From Clostridium sp. 1001275B_160808_H3 (GTDB lineage: Bacteria; Bacillota; Clostridia; Clostridiales; Clostridiaceae): DNA of 64,000 bases. The DNA lies in NCBI RefSeq assembly GCF_015550425.1, contig NZ_JADNAT010000003.1, forward strand, positions 159,223-223,222. Reading direction: 5' to 3'. Position numbers and translations under genes: made by a program. A model generated the notes under the pieces. That model saw only the letters and a list, made by a program, of their open reading frames with translations. It had not been told where the DNA came from and did no database searches. Within the stretch, counting starts at the first letter, position 1, and every line of letters starts with the position of its first letter. Below, piece after piece: positions 26,684-35,922 of the stretch.

Positions 26684-27160
26684 AAAATTGAATCCCCCTT
26701 AATATTTATTTTCTTAATTTAATAATAAATTAAACCCCAATGATTTCTTTTCTAAAAATAAAAGAATTTAAATACAATTTAATGTTTATTTATTCTTCTT
26801 ATTTATACAAATAATACTCTTTAATACATAAAATGTCAATATGTATTTTTCAAAAAAAATAATAATTTATATAAAATTTTTAAATTGTAAGTAGTTTTTA
26901 TAATTAATTTATTAATAAAAAGCTTATTTCAGTATACAAATTATCAATTATGCTTAATTTCAATTTTTTTCTGTATTTCATTATATTTTTTTATAATTAT
27001 AAGCTAAAATTAATCACCTTTTTAAATTTAAAACATATTAAAAATACCCCATGAACACAATTTCATAATTCTTAATCCAATATTCTTTAGAAATTTACAT
27101 ATAAAAAGAAAACCATGATATTGTAGTTTATTTAATTACAATATCATGATTTGCCTTAAT
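26684..27160. other. Long AT-rich intergenic region with terminator
   Basis: The 477-bp gap carries the oppA promoter region, seen only as unstructured A/T-rich sequence. At 27114-27148 a 12-bp stem followed on the minus strand by GGTTTTCTTTTTAT ends the convergent-side transcript reaching from the transporter gene upstream. No open frame, riboswitch or repeat was found. Confidence 0.6.
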
Positions 27161-28582
27161 CTAAATTAAGAATATAGCTACCAAAGTAGTAACAACCAGT
27201 CCAATTATAACAGGTTTGAAATTTTTTTTAGTAAGTTCAAAAGGATCTACTCCACATATTGCAGCTACTGGTATTACTGCCCAAGGAACTAAAGTTCCTC
27301 CACCAACCCATATTCCTGTTAATTGTCCTAAAGCTGTAAGGGTTGCTATTCCTCCACCTAGTGCAGTTGAGAATATTTGTGAAACTGACCCAACTAAAGA
27401 TATCCCTGAAAAACCAGAACCATCTAACCCTGTTATTGCACCTACGATTGAAAGTGTACTTGCTGAAACAACAGAATTTATAGGTACTATATTAGCAAGG
27501 GCAAGGCCTAAATCATTTACTATTCCATGTGATGCTTCAGGAAGTATCTTACCAAAAATTTCATTAAAGGCTGAATCGCCTAAATAGAAAAATGCAGCAA
27601 CAGGTATTACAACACCAAATATTTTAAAACCAAATTGCAAACCCTTTACCAAATCATTTGTTACTTTTTCAAGTGATTGTTTTCTATATGATATTACAGA
27701 AATTAAGCATAATATAAATACTGCAGTACCACCAATAAGAGCTGTTGCATCATTTCCTTGAAGGTTTGCCTTAATCATTATAACTATATCTAAAGCAAAT
27801 AACACTACAATTAACAAAGCTAAAGCTCTTCTTAATTTCTTAGATGATATCAGCTTTGTACTTTCCTTATTGCTCTCTTTATTTCCTTCTTTATTGCTTA
27901 CTTCATCCTCAACCTTATATTCTAGTGTTGTTGCTCCAGATTTAATATCTTTTCTAAGAAAATAGAATCCAGCAACAGTTGTTACAACACCCATTGTTAT
28001 TGTAAGAGGAACACTAGCTGACATAACACTTGATATAGGGATACCAGCTGCATCTGCAGTAAGCTTTGGTGCTGCTTGAATAATATAATCACTTGATAAA
28101 GCAATACCATGTCCAAATAAATTCATAGCCATTGCTACTCCTATAGCTGGAAGTCCTGCTTTCTTAGCAAGTGGTAAAAATAAAGCACCTACAAGTGCCA
28201 CTGCTGGTGATGGCCAAAAGAACCAAGATAAAATCATCATGACTATACCAATGACCCAATAAGCAATCCAGTAATTTTTAATTACTCCTTTAAATGGGGA
28301 AACCATTTCATCATTTATACCAGAATCAATTAAAATACTACTCATAGCCGTTATAACAGAAATGATAAATATCGTCGGCATTAGCTCTTTTGTAGCATAA
28401 ACAAAACTATTAAATATACCCATAGCTGCTTTATAAAGTGAATCTGTCCCCATAAGCCCTAAAATGAATATACCTAATATACAAATTAGAGATATATCTT
28501 TCTTTTTTACCATAGCAACTATAATAACTACTATAAAAAGAAGATAAATGTAGTGTAGTGGTGTTAGAGTTACGTTTATCAT
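27161..28582 (-). CDS. Polytopic membrane transporter, ion-transporter-superfamily-like
   Basis: The start is moved to ATG 28582, seven bases after GGAG; the upstream GTG at 28594 overlaps that site. The 473-residue protein has about 11-12 membrane helices in two halves. A charged loop near residues 230-255 contains NKEGNKESNKES, a short asparagine-lysine-glutamate repeat. Conserved-looking half-helix motifs (SPAVALVGALFLPLA; GGGIATLTALGQLTGIWVGGGT) resemble re-entrant loops of the ion-transporter superfamily (DcuC, CitM, GntP type). The substrate is not evident; a carboxylate or purine-like nutrient is possible. Confidence 0.7.
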   Translation of the reverse strand: MINVTLTPLHYIYLLFIVVIIVAMVKKKDISLICILGIFILGLMGTDSLYKAAMGIFNSFVYATKELMPTIFIISVITAMSSILIDSGINDEMVSPFKGVIKNYWIAYWVIGIVMMILSWFFWPSPAVALVGALFLPLAKKAGLPAIGVAMAMNLFGHGIALSSDYIIQAAPKLTADAAGIPISSVMSASVPLTITMGVVTTVAGFYFLRKDIKSGATTLEYKVEDEVSNKEGNKESNKESTKLISSKKLRRALALLIVVLFALDIVIMIKANLQGNDATALIGGTAVFILCLISVISYRKQSLEKVTNDLVKGLQFGFKIFGVVIPVAAFFYLGDSAFNEIFGKILPEASHGIVNDLGLALANIVPINSVVSASTLSIVGAITGLDGSGFSGISLVGSVSQIFSTALGGGIATLTALGQLTGIWVGGGTLVPWAVIPVAAICGVDPFELTKKNFKPVIIGLVVTTLVAIFLI

Positions 28583-28761
28583 GTATTTCTCCACTCTATT
28601 AATTACTATAGTATAAATTATGATAATTAAGCTTGCTTAGTTACAGAGTAAGAGTCAAAAAAATACATCTTTCTATATTAAACTACTTTTTATATCTAAT
28701 ATACCTCTATATAAAAGACCAAATAACTTCATAAAGTCCCAAATAATTAAAAAGATAATAG

Positions 28762-30603
28762 TTAATTTGCCACTTCAAATTGACTATTATAAAGAGAAGC
28801 ATAGAATCCATTTTGTGATAGAAGATTTTCATGATTTCCTCTTTCTACAATATCACCATCTTTAACAACTAAAATCATATCGGCATTTTGGATAGTCGAT
28901 AATCTATGAGCTATTACAAAACTTGTTTTATCCTTCATAAGTCTTGATAAAGCTTTTTGTATTTCTACTTCTGTCCTTGTATCTACACTTGAAGTAGCTT
29001 CATCTAATATCATAATTGTAGGATTTGTCAGCATAGCACGAGCAATTGTTAAAAGCTGCATTTGTCCTTGAGAAACGTTTGATGTTTCACTAGAAATTAC
29101 TGTATCATATCCATGCTCTAATGTACGAATAAAATGGTCACAGCTAGCAGCTTTTGCAGCAGCTATTATTTCTTCACGTGTAGCATCCATCCTACCATAT
29201 GCAATGTTTTCGGCTATTGTACCTTCAAATAGCCATGTATCTTGAAGTACCATACCAATTTGTCTACGTAATGTATTTCTAGGTATATCCTTAATATTAA
29301 TTCCATCAATTGATATAGTTCCTTCATTTAATTCATAAAAGCGCATAATTAAGTTAATTAATGTAGTTTTCCCGCCTCCTGTTGGTCCAACAATAGCTAC
29401 CATTTCATTTGGTTTTACTTCAAGATTTAAATCTTTTATTAAAGTTTTTTCAGCAGTATATCCAAATTTTACATTTTTAAAATCTACTTTTCCCATAGAT
29501 ATAGGATGTTCATTAAATGAAAGCTCATTGAATTTATTATCTGAAAGTTCTTCTTCTTCATCTAATAGCTCAAAAACTCTTTCAGCTCCAGCAATAGCAG
29601 ATTGTAAAGACATAATAACATAAGAAGCTTGAGTAACAGGCTCAGAAACTTGATTTACGTATTGTAAAAATGCCTGAATTCCACCTAAGGAAATTTGTCC
29701 ATTAAGTGTCATTATTCCACCTACAATTGCTGTTGTTACAAAACCTAACTGACTTAAAAATCTAATGGTTGGGTATATAGCAAAATCCACAAATTGAGCT
29801 CTTCTATTTGCCTCAAATTGTTTTTTATTAAGCTCAGTAACTTCTTCAATTATATCTTCTTGCTTATTAAAGACTTTGATAATACGATTACCAGAATACA
29901 CTTCTTCAATTTTTCCACTTAAGTCACCCATAGCAGCATAATTTTCTGCATAATAACGTTGACTTAAACTTGATACATAGTTAGTTGCAATTGCACTAAT
30001 TCCAAGGATTATAAAAATTAATAAAGATAGTTTTAAATTTAATATAAGCATTAAAATAATTGTAAGTACAATTGTAAAACAAGAAGATATAAACTGCATA
30101 AATCCAACTTGCATTACTAGAGATACTTTTTCAAGATCATTTGTTACCCTGCTCATAATATCTCCTGTTTTATGTGAATCAAAGTATTTTAGTGGAAGTC
30201 TATTTAATTTTTTACTAATTTCTTTACGTAATGAAAGAGTTAAATTTTCACCAATACTAGATATTATATATTGCTGAACATAAGAAAGAAAACTGCTAAA
30301 AATAGAAGCTAGTACTAACATTAATACTGGCATAGCTAGTGCATCTGTTACCATTGATAAAACACTTACAGATTCATCAAAATTACGAATTGCTTTCACT
30401 AAATTATTAATAGCTGATCCAACAATAAGTGGAATAATTGCATAAGCTGCACTGCTAAGCAATGCAGATATTCCTACAAATATTAGCTTTTTATTTTGTG
30501 TTTTTAATTGTCTCATTAGCCTTTTAATAGTCTTTTTGGTGTTTTGAGGAATATCCTCGCTAAATGTCATTGTATCTTTTTCTTTGTTTTTATCCTTCTT
30601 CAT
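28762..30603 (-). CDS. ABC exporter half-transporter with canonical Walker B (BmrD/LmrD-like)
   Basis: The 613-residue protein has a six-helix exporter domain (about 35-340) and an ATPase (about 370-600). Walker A GPTGGGKTT, Walker B TIMILDEATSSVD with the catalytic Glu and the H-loop FVIAHRLSTI are normal, but the signature reads NVSQGQMQL instead of LSGGQ. That is the mark of one half of a heterodimeric exporter, in which only one composite site hydrolyses ATP. It starts four bases after its partner. Multidrug export is likely from the family and the MerR neighbour. Confidence 0.9.
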   Translation of the reverse strand: MKKDKNKEKDTMTFSEDIPQNTKKTIKRLMRQLKTQNKKLIFVGISALLSSAAYAIIPLIVGSAINNLVKAIRNFDESVSVLSMVTDALAMPVLMLVLASIFSSFLSYVQQYIISSIGENLTLSLRKEISKKLNRLPLKYFDSHKTGDIMSRVTNDLEKVSLVMQVGFMQFISSCFTIVLTIILMLILNLKLSLLIFIILGISAIATNYVSSLSQRYYAENYAAMGDLSGKIEEVYSGNRIIKVFNKQEDIIEEVTELNKKQFEANRRAQFVDFAIYPTIRFLSQLGFVTTAIVGGIMTLNGQISLGGIQAFLQYVNQVSEPVTQASYVIMSLQSAIAGAERVFELLDEEEELSDNKFNELSFNEHPISMGKVDFKNVKFGYTAEKTLIKDLNLEVKPNEMVAIVGPTGGGKTTLINLIMRFYELNEGTISIDGINIKDIPRNTLRRQIGMVLQDTWLFEGTIAENIAYGRMDATREEIIAAAKAASCDHFIRTLEHGYDTVISSETSNVSQGQMQLLTIARAMLTNPTIMILDEATSSVDTRTEVEIQKALSRLMKDKTSFVIAHRLSTIQNADMILVVKDGDIVERGNHENLLSQNGFYASLYNSQFEVAN

Positions 30604-30607
30604 AAAA

Positions 30608-32335
30608 TCAAGCCTCCTTTATATTCATTTGACTTTTAGCAATTGCTTGATATACAGAACAATTTTTCATTAGTTCATCATGTTTCCCAATACCAACTAG
30701 ATTCCCTTCATCTAATACAAGTATTTGATCTGCATCCATAATTGTACTCACCCTTTGAGCAATTATTATCTTAGCTGCATCCGTCATGTTTTCTTTAAGT
30801 GATTTACGAAGTGCTGAATCTGTTTTTAAATCCAAAGCAGAAAAACTATCATCAAAAATATAAATTGGTACTTTTCTTATAAGAGCTCTTGCAATAGATA
30901 AACGTTGTTTTTGTCCACCTGAGAAATTTGAACCACCTTGAGACACTTCAGATTGTAACCCTTTAGGCAATTTATTAACAAAAGATTCTGATTGAGAAAT
31001 ACTTAATGCTTTCTTCATATCTTCTTTAGTTGCTTCTTTATATCCCATTTTTAGGTTATCCTCAATTGTTCCACTAAACAAAAATGCTTTTTGAGGAATA
31101 TAACCAATAGTATCTCTTAATTCATTTTGTGAAAGGCTTCTTATATCCACACCATTTATACGGATTTCTCCTTTGTCTATGTCATGTAATCTTAAAATAA
31201 GATTAGCAATAGTACTCTTACCAGAGCCTGTACTTCCAATAATGGCTGTTGTCTCACTTTTATTACATGAAAATGATAAATTGCTTATAACTGGTTCTTC
31301 TGCTCCATGATAAAAGAAAGATACATTTTCAAATTCAACTACTGCATGCTTATCTTTTGTACATTGCTTTTCTATATTCGAATCCTGAATCTCTGGATTA
31401 ATTTCTAAAACTTCCTCTATACGATCAAGACATGATTTCATTTTAGGAAGAGTAACACTTGTTGTTGTAGCCATTATTAAATAGCTTAATGTAATAATAG
31501 AATATTCAGTAACAGCAGTTATTTGTCCAATTTCCATTGTACCCTTCATGGAAAGAATTCCACCTATCCAAACTATAATAGCTATTGAAAGACCAATTAT
31601 AAGCCATATTATAGGATTTAATATAGCAAATAGCTTATTTAGTTTTATCATATCTGTAGCATAGCTTTTAAAAGCTTTACCTGATCTACCCTCTTCATAT
31701 TTTTCATTTCCAAATGCACGAATAACACGAATTCCAGTAATAGATTCCCTTATTACTTGATTAATATGATCTAGTTTAGATTGAACCCTTTTAGAAATAA
31801 ATATTGATTTCTTAAGTACTAATCCAGAAAAAGCAATAAATATTATCACAGATAAAATAAGTATTAAGGCTAAAGAAAAGCTAGTGTATGCTGTCATGAT
31901 AATAGATGTACCAATAATAAGTGGAGCTGGAACTATAAGCTGCAAAGCTAACCCAAAGTTCTGTTGCAAATTAGTAATATCTGAAGTTGTACGTGTTATC
32001 ATAGACGAAACTCCAATAGTATCAAATTCATGAATAGATAACTCCTGACTCTTACGGAAAATCTTATCTCTTAAGTAATATCCAAAAACTGCAGCAAGAT
32101 CTGCAGAATAATAACTTCCAAGTACAGCTGCAATTGTTGTTATTAAAGGAACTATTATCATTTGAACCCCTATATGAAGAATCTCATTCATATCACCTTT
32201 CAAAATTCCATTGTCTACAATTCCTGCTATTAAATATGGAATTAGTAATGTTCCTACTACTTGTCCAAAAAGCATAATTAATGTTATTCCTACTTTACTT
32301 TTGCTTTCTTTTAGGAATAGTTTTAAATACTTCAT
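30608..32335 (-). CDS. ABC exporter half-transporter with degenerate ATP site (BmrC/LmrC-like)
   Basis: The 575-residue protein has an exporter membrane domain (about 10-300) and ATPase with Walker A GSTGSGKST and a normal signature FSGGQKQRL. Walker B reads IYIFDDSFSALD, with Asp in place of the catalytic Glu, and the H-loop reads IIIAQRVSTI, with Gln in place of His. Its damaged half complements the altered signature of the 613-residue partner, so together they form one active and one degenerate site as in BmrCD and TM287/288. Confidence 0.9.
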   Translation of the reverse strand: MKYLKLFLKESKSKVGITLIMLFGQVVGTLLIPYLIAGIVDNGILKGDMNEILHIGVQMIIVPLITTIAAVLGSYYSADLAAVFGYYLRDKIFRKSQELSIHEFDTIGVSSMITRTTSDITNLQQNFGLALQLIVPAPLIIGTSIIMTAYTSFSLALILILSVIIFIAFSGLVLKKSIFISKRVQSKLDHINQVIRESITGIRVIRAFGNEKYEEGRSGKAFKSYATDMIKLNKLFAILNPIIWLIIGLSIAIIVWIGGILSMKGTMEIGQITAVTEYSIITLSYLIMATTTSVTLPKMKSCLDRIEEVLEINPEIQDSNIEKQCTKDKHAVVEFENVSFFYHGAEEPVISNLSFSCNKSETTAIIGSTGSGKSTIANLILRLHDIDKGEIRINGVDIRSLSQNELRDTIGYIPQKAFLFSGTIEDNLKMGYKEATKEDMKKALSISQSESFVNKLPKGLQSEVSQGGSNFSGGQKQRLSIARALIRKVPIYIFDDSFSALDLKTDSALRKSLKENMTDAAKIIIAQRVSTIMDADQILVLDEGNLVGIGKHDELMKNCSVYQAIAKSQMNIKEA

Positions 32336-32395
32336 AGTTTACCTCCGTTATGTAAGTAATTTTGCAAAAATTTGATTTCAGTGGTATTATAAAGC

Positions 32396-32425
32396 TTAAA
32401 GTAACTTTAATGTCAATAGTATAAT
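32396..32425 (+). promoter_or_regulatory. MerR-type operator and -10 box between exporter and regulator
   Basis: TTAAAGTAACTTTAA at 32396-32410 is a near-perfect dyad, and TATAAT follows at 32420-32425. A dyad in the spacer close to the -10 box is the usual MerR arrangement. The divergent genes start at 32335 and 32444. Confidence 0.55.
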
Positions 32426-32443
32426 TAAAATTTGGAGGTACTT

Positions 32444-33262
32444 ATGAAAGATAAATCTAATATGCAAATTAAAGAATTTTCTGCTCTTACAGGTATTAAA
32501 CGTGAAAATTTAAGATACTATGATCAAATAGGATTGTTATCACCAGAATTTCGTGGTGAAAATGGATATCGCTACTATACTAGAAATCAGTTAACTACAG
32601 CATATTTAATAATCTCTCTTAGAGAAATTGGAATTGGAATTGAAGAAATAAAAAGATATATCGATATACGTACTCCAGAAGAAATGTTTACTTTATTTAG
32701 TTCACAAAAAAAACATATATTAACTGAAATAAAAAAGCTTAAACGTATATTAGAAGTTATGCAACTTTATGTGGATATGGCAGAAGATGCTATTAAGTAT
32801 AAAGAAAATAGCATAAATATTGAGTACAAAAAGAAAGAGCCTATTTTCCTAGGCCCAATAATTTCTAAAGATTCTATAGATGACTCACAAGATGAATCTG
32901 CTATTTCATTTTATAATTTTGCGGCTGAAAATGGAATTGACATAGGCTATCCCCTTGGTGCTATTGTTAGTAAAGAAGATATTGAATTAGGAAATCCTTT
33001 ATATGCAATTCGATATTATTTTAAAGTCATAGATGACGAAAAATCCTATAAGCCTGAAGGTAAGTATGCAGTTTTTTATGGAAGATGCGCTTATGGAGAA
33101 TCTGATGATCTTTATGAAAAATTATATAAATTTATTAAAGAAAATAATTTGCGTATTTGTAGTGATGCCTATGAGGAATATCCCCTAAACGAACTTTCAA
33201 CTAAAGATGTAAGTAAGTACTGCGTTAAAATAGAAATAATGGTGGAGAGTGATGATCGGTAG
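32444..33262 (+). CDS. MerR-family regulator with effector-binding domain
   Basis: The start is ATG 32444 after GGAGG (32434-32438); the upstream TTG overlaps that site. The 272-residue protein has a MerR winged helix (IKEFSALTGIKRENLRYYDQ, then LLSPEFRGENGYRYYTRNQL), a dimerisation helix to about residue 115, and a C-terminal domain of about 140 residues of the BmrR/GyrI type. This suggests it senses a drug-like ligand and activates the divergent ABC exporter. Confidence 0.9.
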   Translation: MKDKSNMQIKEFSALTGIKRENLRYYDQIGLLSPEFRGENGYRYYTRNQLTTAYLIISLREIGIGIEEIKRYIDIRTPEEMFTLFSSQKKHILTEIKKLKRILEVMQLYVDMAEDAIKYKENSINIEYKKKEPIFLGPIISKDSIDDSQDESAISFYNFAAENGIDIGYPLGAIVSKEDIELGNPLYAIRYYFKVIDDEKSYKPEGKYAVFYGRCAYGESDDLYEKLYKFIKENNLRICSDAYEEYPLNELSTKDVSKYCVKIEIMVESDDR

Positions 33263-33287
33263 TTTTGTGGTAAAAACAAAACTACCG
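33257..33287 (+). terminator. Terminator after the MerR gene
   Basis: An 11-bp stem (CGGTAGTTTTG at 33257-33267, CAAAACTACCG at 33277-33287) overlaps the stop region and is followed by ACTGTTTTTGC. A partial copy of the left arm (TGGTAGTTTTG) recurs at 33309-33319, followed by TTTGGAGG at about 33340 with no gene behind it, a remnant of a lost reading frame. Confidence 0.7.
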
Positions 33288-33394
33288 ACTGTTTTTGCAT
33301 AAATAGCTGGTAGTTTTGAAGTAATATACTATATAAATTTTGGAGGAAACTATAGAACTTAGAGAATTTCTAAAATAACAGCTTAAGATAAATC

Positions 33395-34783
33395 CTATTC
33401 TATTTCTACTCTTATCTGTTGTTTTTGTAACACTCTTAGAACTAAATTTACAATTATTCTTTCTTCAATTTTAGTAAACTCTTGCTCTTCTTTATCATCA
33501 TTAACTAAACTTTGTTTTTTATTAATATTAACATCAATAAATGTTGCTTTTATTAGTTCAGCAAAAGGTTTTTCATTAAATACTTCTGTAAATCCAATAC
33601 TTTGTTCATAGGTATCATATTTAATAATTGAATTTTCGTAAACATCACCTTCTTTAGGGTGATTATTAAAAAATTCAAAATCATTTATATTAGCTTTTTC
33701 AGTAAAAATTGGTTTCCTAATGTAAGTAATTCTAGTAGTAAAATTAAAAGGTACTTCAACTATACAGTATTTTATATTTCCATAGCTATTTTCTAACCTA
33801 CCCTCTGATTTCTCTTCATTAGAAGTTTTAGCTAGATATTCAATGTTATTTCTTATAAAACCTGTAACAAATAATACTCCAGAATTAGTATCGTGAGTAT
33901 TTGATTGAAATGGAATAAGGTTGGATTTAGTTAAAAGTACATTCATTTTAATTCGCTTAATTTCACTAACTTCTTCATCTAATGAAATAGTATCTTCTAC
34001 GGAAATTGTTATATTTGTTTCTGCTAATAGGACAGGTAAATTAGCATATAAAGCTTCTGATTGAATGTTATTTTTTTTAGATATCTCATTTTTTACAACA
34101 TTATTATAGTTTTCATTTATAAGTTTTTTATCATCCACTTTTAATAACTTTTCATAACTTTCATTTGAGTATTTTTTATCGTCTTCTTTATAACCTTCTT
34201 CTATGAATTTTTTATCATTTTCTTCACATAATTCATCATAAATTTTTTCTAATAATTTTCCCTTAGGTGAATCTGTAATATTAGTATTAATATTATTACT
34301 TTTATTATCTAAGTACTCATTCGTAGATAAATCATCATCTTTATATTCTAAATTATTCTCTTTATTATTAACTTCTGAAATTTCGGAGATACTTCTTTTT
34401 ATTCTATCATCATTTATATTATTATCTTCTATGTTAAGAGTTTTAAAAAAGTCAAAAAATTCATTTTGTGTAGTATCAACAATATCATTATTTCTTTTAT
34501 AATTTTCTTCATCATATTTTTTATTATATAAATAATAGCTATTTTGCTTTTTAATATATTCTTCATAATTATTTTGCATATATAAATACTGTTTTTTCTG
34601 CATTTTAATATATTCTTCATAGTACTTTTTTGTATTAATATATTGCTGATTTTGCTTTTTTATATAATCCTCATAATTCCTTTTCATATATAAATAATAC
34701 TTATTCAGTTTTTTAATATATTCTTCATATTGTCTTATCTTAAGTTGATTATAATTTTGCCTTGAATAGTATCTCCTTTCCAT
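33395..34783 (-). CDS. CsxC-like spore-surface protein with N-terminal tyrosine repeats
   Basis: The 462-residue protein has three parts. Residues 19-90 are four 18-residue repeats of the form YEEYIKKQNxxYLYxxxx. Residues 95-240 are polar, Asn/Asp/Lys/Glu-rich and contain repeated DDKK motifs. Residues 245-462 form a beta-rich domain homologous to the protein at 35134-35922 (NITISVEDTISLDEEVSEIKRIKMNV, GFIRNNIEYLAKT, VEVPFNFTTRITYIRKPIF; short landmarks). This domain matches the clostridial exosporium protein CsxC and SPOCS-like families as remembered. No signal peptide. Tyrosine repeats could form dityrosine cross-links in the spore coat; that is inference. Confidence 0.65.
   Translation of the reverse strand: MERRYYSRQNYNQLKIRQYEEYIKKLNKYYLYMKRNYEDYIKKQNQQYINTKKYYEEYIKMQKKQYLYMQNNYEEYIKKQNSYYLYNKKYDEENYKRNNDIVDTTQNEFFDFFKTLNIEDNNINDDRIKRSISEISEVNNKENNLEYKDDDLSTNEYLDNKSNNINTNITDSPKGKLLEKIYDELCEENDKKFIEEGYKEDDKKYSNESYEKLLKVDDKKLINENYNNVVKNEISKKNNIQSEALYANLPVLLAETNITISVEDTISLDEEVSEIKRIKMNVLLTKSNLIPFQSNTHDTNSGVLFVTGFIRNNIEYLAKTSNEEKSEGRLENSYGNIKYCIVEVPFNFTTRITYIRKPIFTEKANINDFEFFNNHPKEGDVYENSIIKYDTYEQSIGFTEVFNEKPFAELIKATFIDVNINKKQSLVNDDKEEQEFTKIEERIIVNLVLRVLQKQQIRVEIE
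34514..34729 (-). repeat. Four in-frame 54-bp repeats encoding tyrosine-rich units
   Basis: Residues 19-36, 37-54, 55-72 and 73-90 of the encoded protein follow the same pattern, Y-E-(E/D)-Y-I-K at the start and a Tyr at position 12. Eighteen residues equal five turns of an alpha-helix, so all tyrosines of one column would face the same side of one long helix. Confidence 0.85.
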
Positions 34784-35012
34784 AATATCTCCTCCACTTA
34801 AGAAATTAATAATTATAATGCAATTATCCTTAATTGTTGTTTTGTAATGCTTTGTTTTGAAAAAAATGTGCAGTTTAAATTAATTAATTAGATATCTAAT
34901 GTATAATATACAAATTTCTAATTTATTGTACATAAATAAACAAAAGCTTTTCTTCTTTTAATAAATTGATTAAATTAATTACTCTTAATATAATCCTCTT
35001 ATAACTAAAAAA

Positions 35013-35049
35013 ATTCCTGACAAAACTTATATTAAGTATTGTCAGGAAT
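35013..35049 (-). terminator. Terminator after the second CsxC-like gene
   Basis: An 11-bp stem (ATTCCTGACAA at 35013-35023, TTGTCAGGAAT at 35039-35049) is followed on the minus strand by seven T. It separates the two CsxC-like genes, so they are transcribed independently. Confidence 0.85.
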
Positions 35050-35133
35050 ATGCTTAATAAATATGACCTTTATCTTGAATAAATTAAATTTTATAGGATT
35101 AATTTCTTAATTTACTTTATAGATATATAGTTT

Positions 35134-35922
35134 TTATAGTCCTAATGCTGTAACATTTACTTGTTGATTTTGTAATACTTTCAATGTTAGATTAACTACA
35201 ACTTTTTCTGTAAGCTTAGTGAAAAGTTGTTCTGTAGGGATATCGCAGTCCTTATATGGATCTGTGTGAATATCAACTTCAGCAATATCTGCTCTTACTA
35301 ATTCAGTAAATGGTTTCTCATTAAAGAATTCTACATTGAAAAAGCTTTGATCACAAACATTACGTCCAATAACTGGATCTACACAATTATCGCAACTCTT
35401 ATTCTTATCTGTGAAGAACTCTACTTCTAGTGGAGCAAAATTTGTAATAAATATTGGTGGTCTACGGAAAGTAATCCTTGTTGTAAAGTTAAAAGGTACT
35501 TCAACTGTACAATGTCTTATATCGCCACAAATACTAGTAGATCCTGGTCTATTACAAGTTTTAGTTGCATATTCGATATTCTTTCTTATAAAACCAGCTA
35601 TAAATAATATTCCAGTACCAAAGGCACCATCTTGAGAAAATGGAATAACTCTAGATTGATTTAAAAATACATTCTTTCTAATTCTCTTAATTTCTATTGC
35701 TGGATGATCTAATTTAATAGTAGCTTCAACTGGTATTGTTATATTAGTTTCAGCTATTACAACTGGAACCTTAACAACTACTGGTCCTGGTGCAATAACA
35801 GCAGGAGTTACAGGAACTTGTTCAGTTAAAGATTGTTGTAGAGTTTTAACTTCCGCACAGTGCTGTACTACAGCTGTATTTTCAGGTGCAATTTCATTTG
35901 TATTTATTTTGTTATCATTCAT
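35134..35922 (-). CDS. CsxC-like spore-surface (exosporium) protein
   Basis: The 262-residue protein starts with a polar, Pro/Val-rich region (PVTPAVIAPGPVVVKVPV) and continues with a beta-rich domain: ETNITIPVEATIKL, EIKRIRKNVFLNQSRVIPF, GILFIAGFIRKNIEYATKTC, DIRHCTVEVPFNFTTRITF. This order agrees with CsxC-type exosporium proteins of Clostridium. Seven cysteines (for example KSCDNCVDP and YKDCDIP) may cross-link the coat; the larger paralogue lacks them. GGAGG lies before the ATG. Expression in the mother cell during sporulation is expected but no sigma-K box was identified. Confidence 0.7.
   Translation of the reverse strand: MNDNKINTNEIAPENTAVVQHCAEVKTLQQSLTEQVPVTPAVIAPGPVVVKVPVVIAETNITIPVEATIKLDHPAIEIKRIRKNVFLNQSRVIPFSQDGAFGTGILFIAGFIRKNIEYATKTCNRPGSTSICGDIRHCTVEVPFNFTTRITFRRPPIFITNFAPLEVEFFTDKNKSCDNCVDPVIGRNVCDQSFFNVEFFNEKPFTELVRADIAEVDIHTDPYKDCDIPTEQLFTKLTEKVVVNLTLKVLQNQQVNVTALGL

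Noticed and set aside
34429..34620. 63-codon minus-strand frame within the tyrosine-repeat gene
   Set aside because: It is the repeat region read in another frame and repeats for that reason only.
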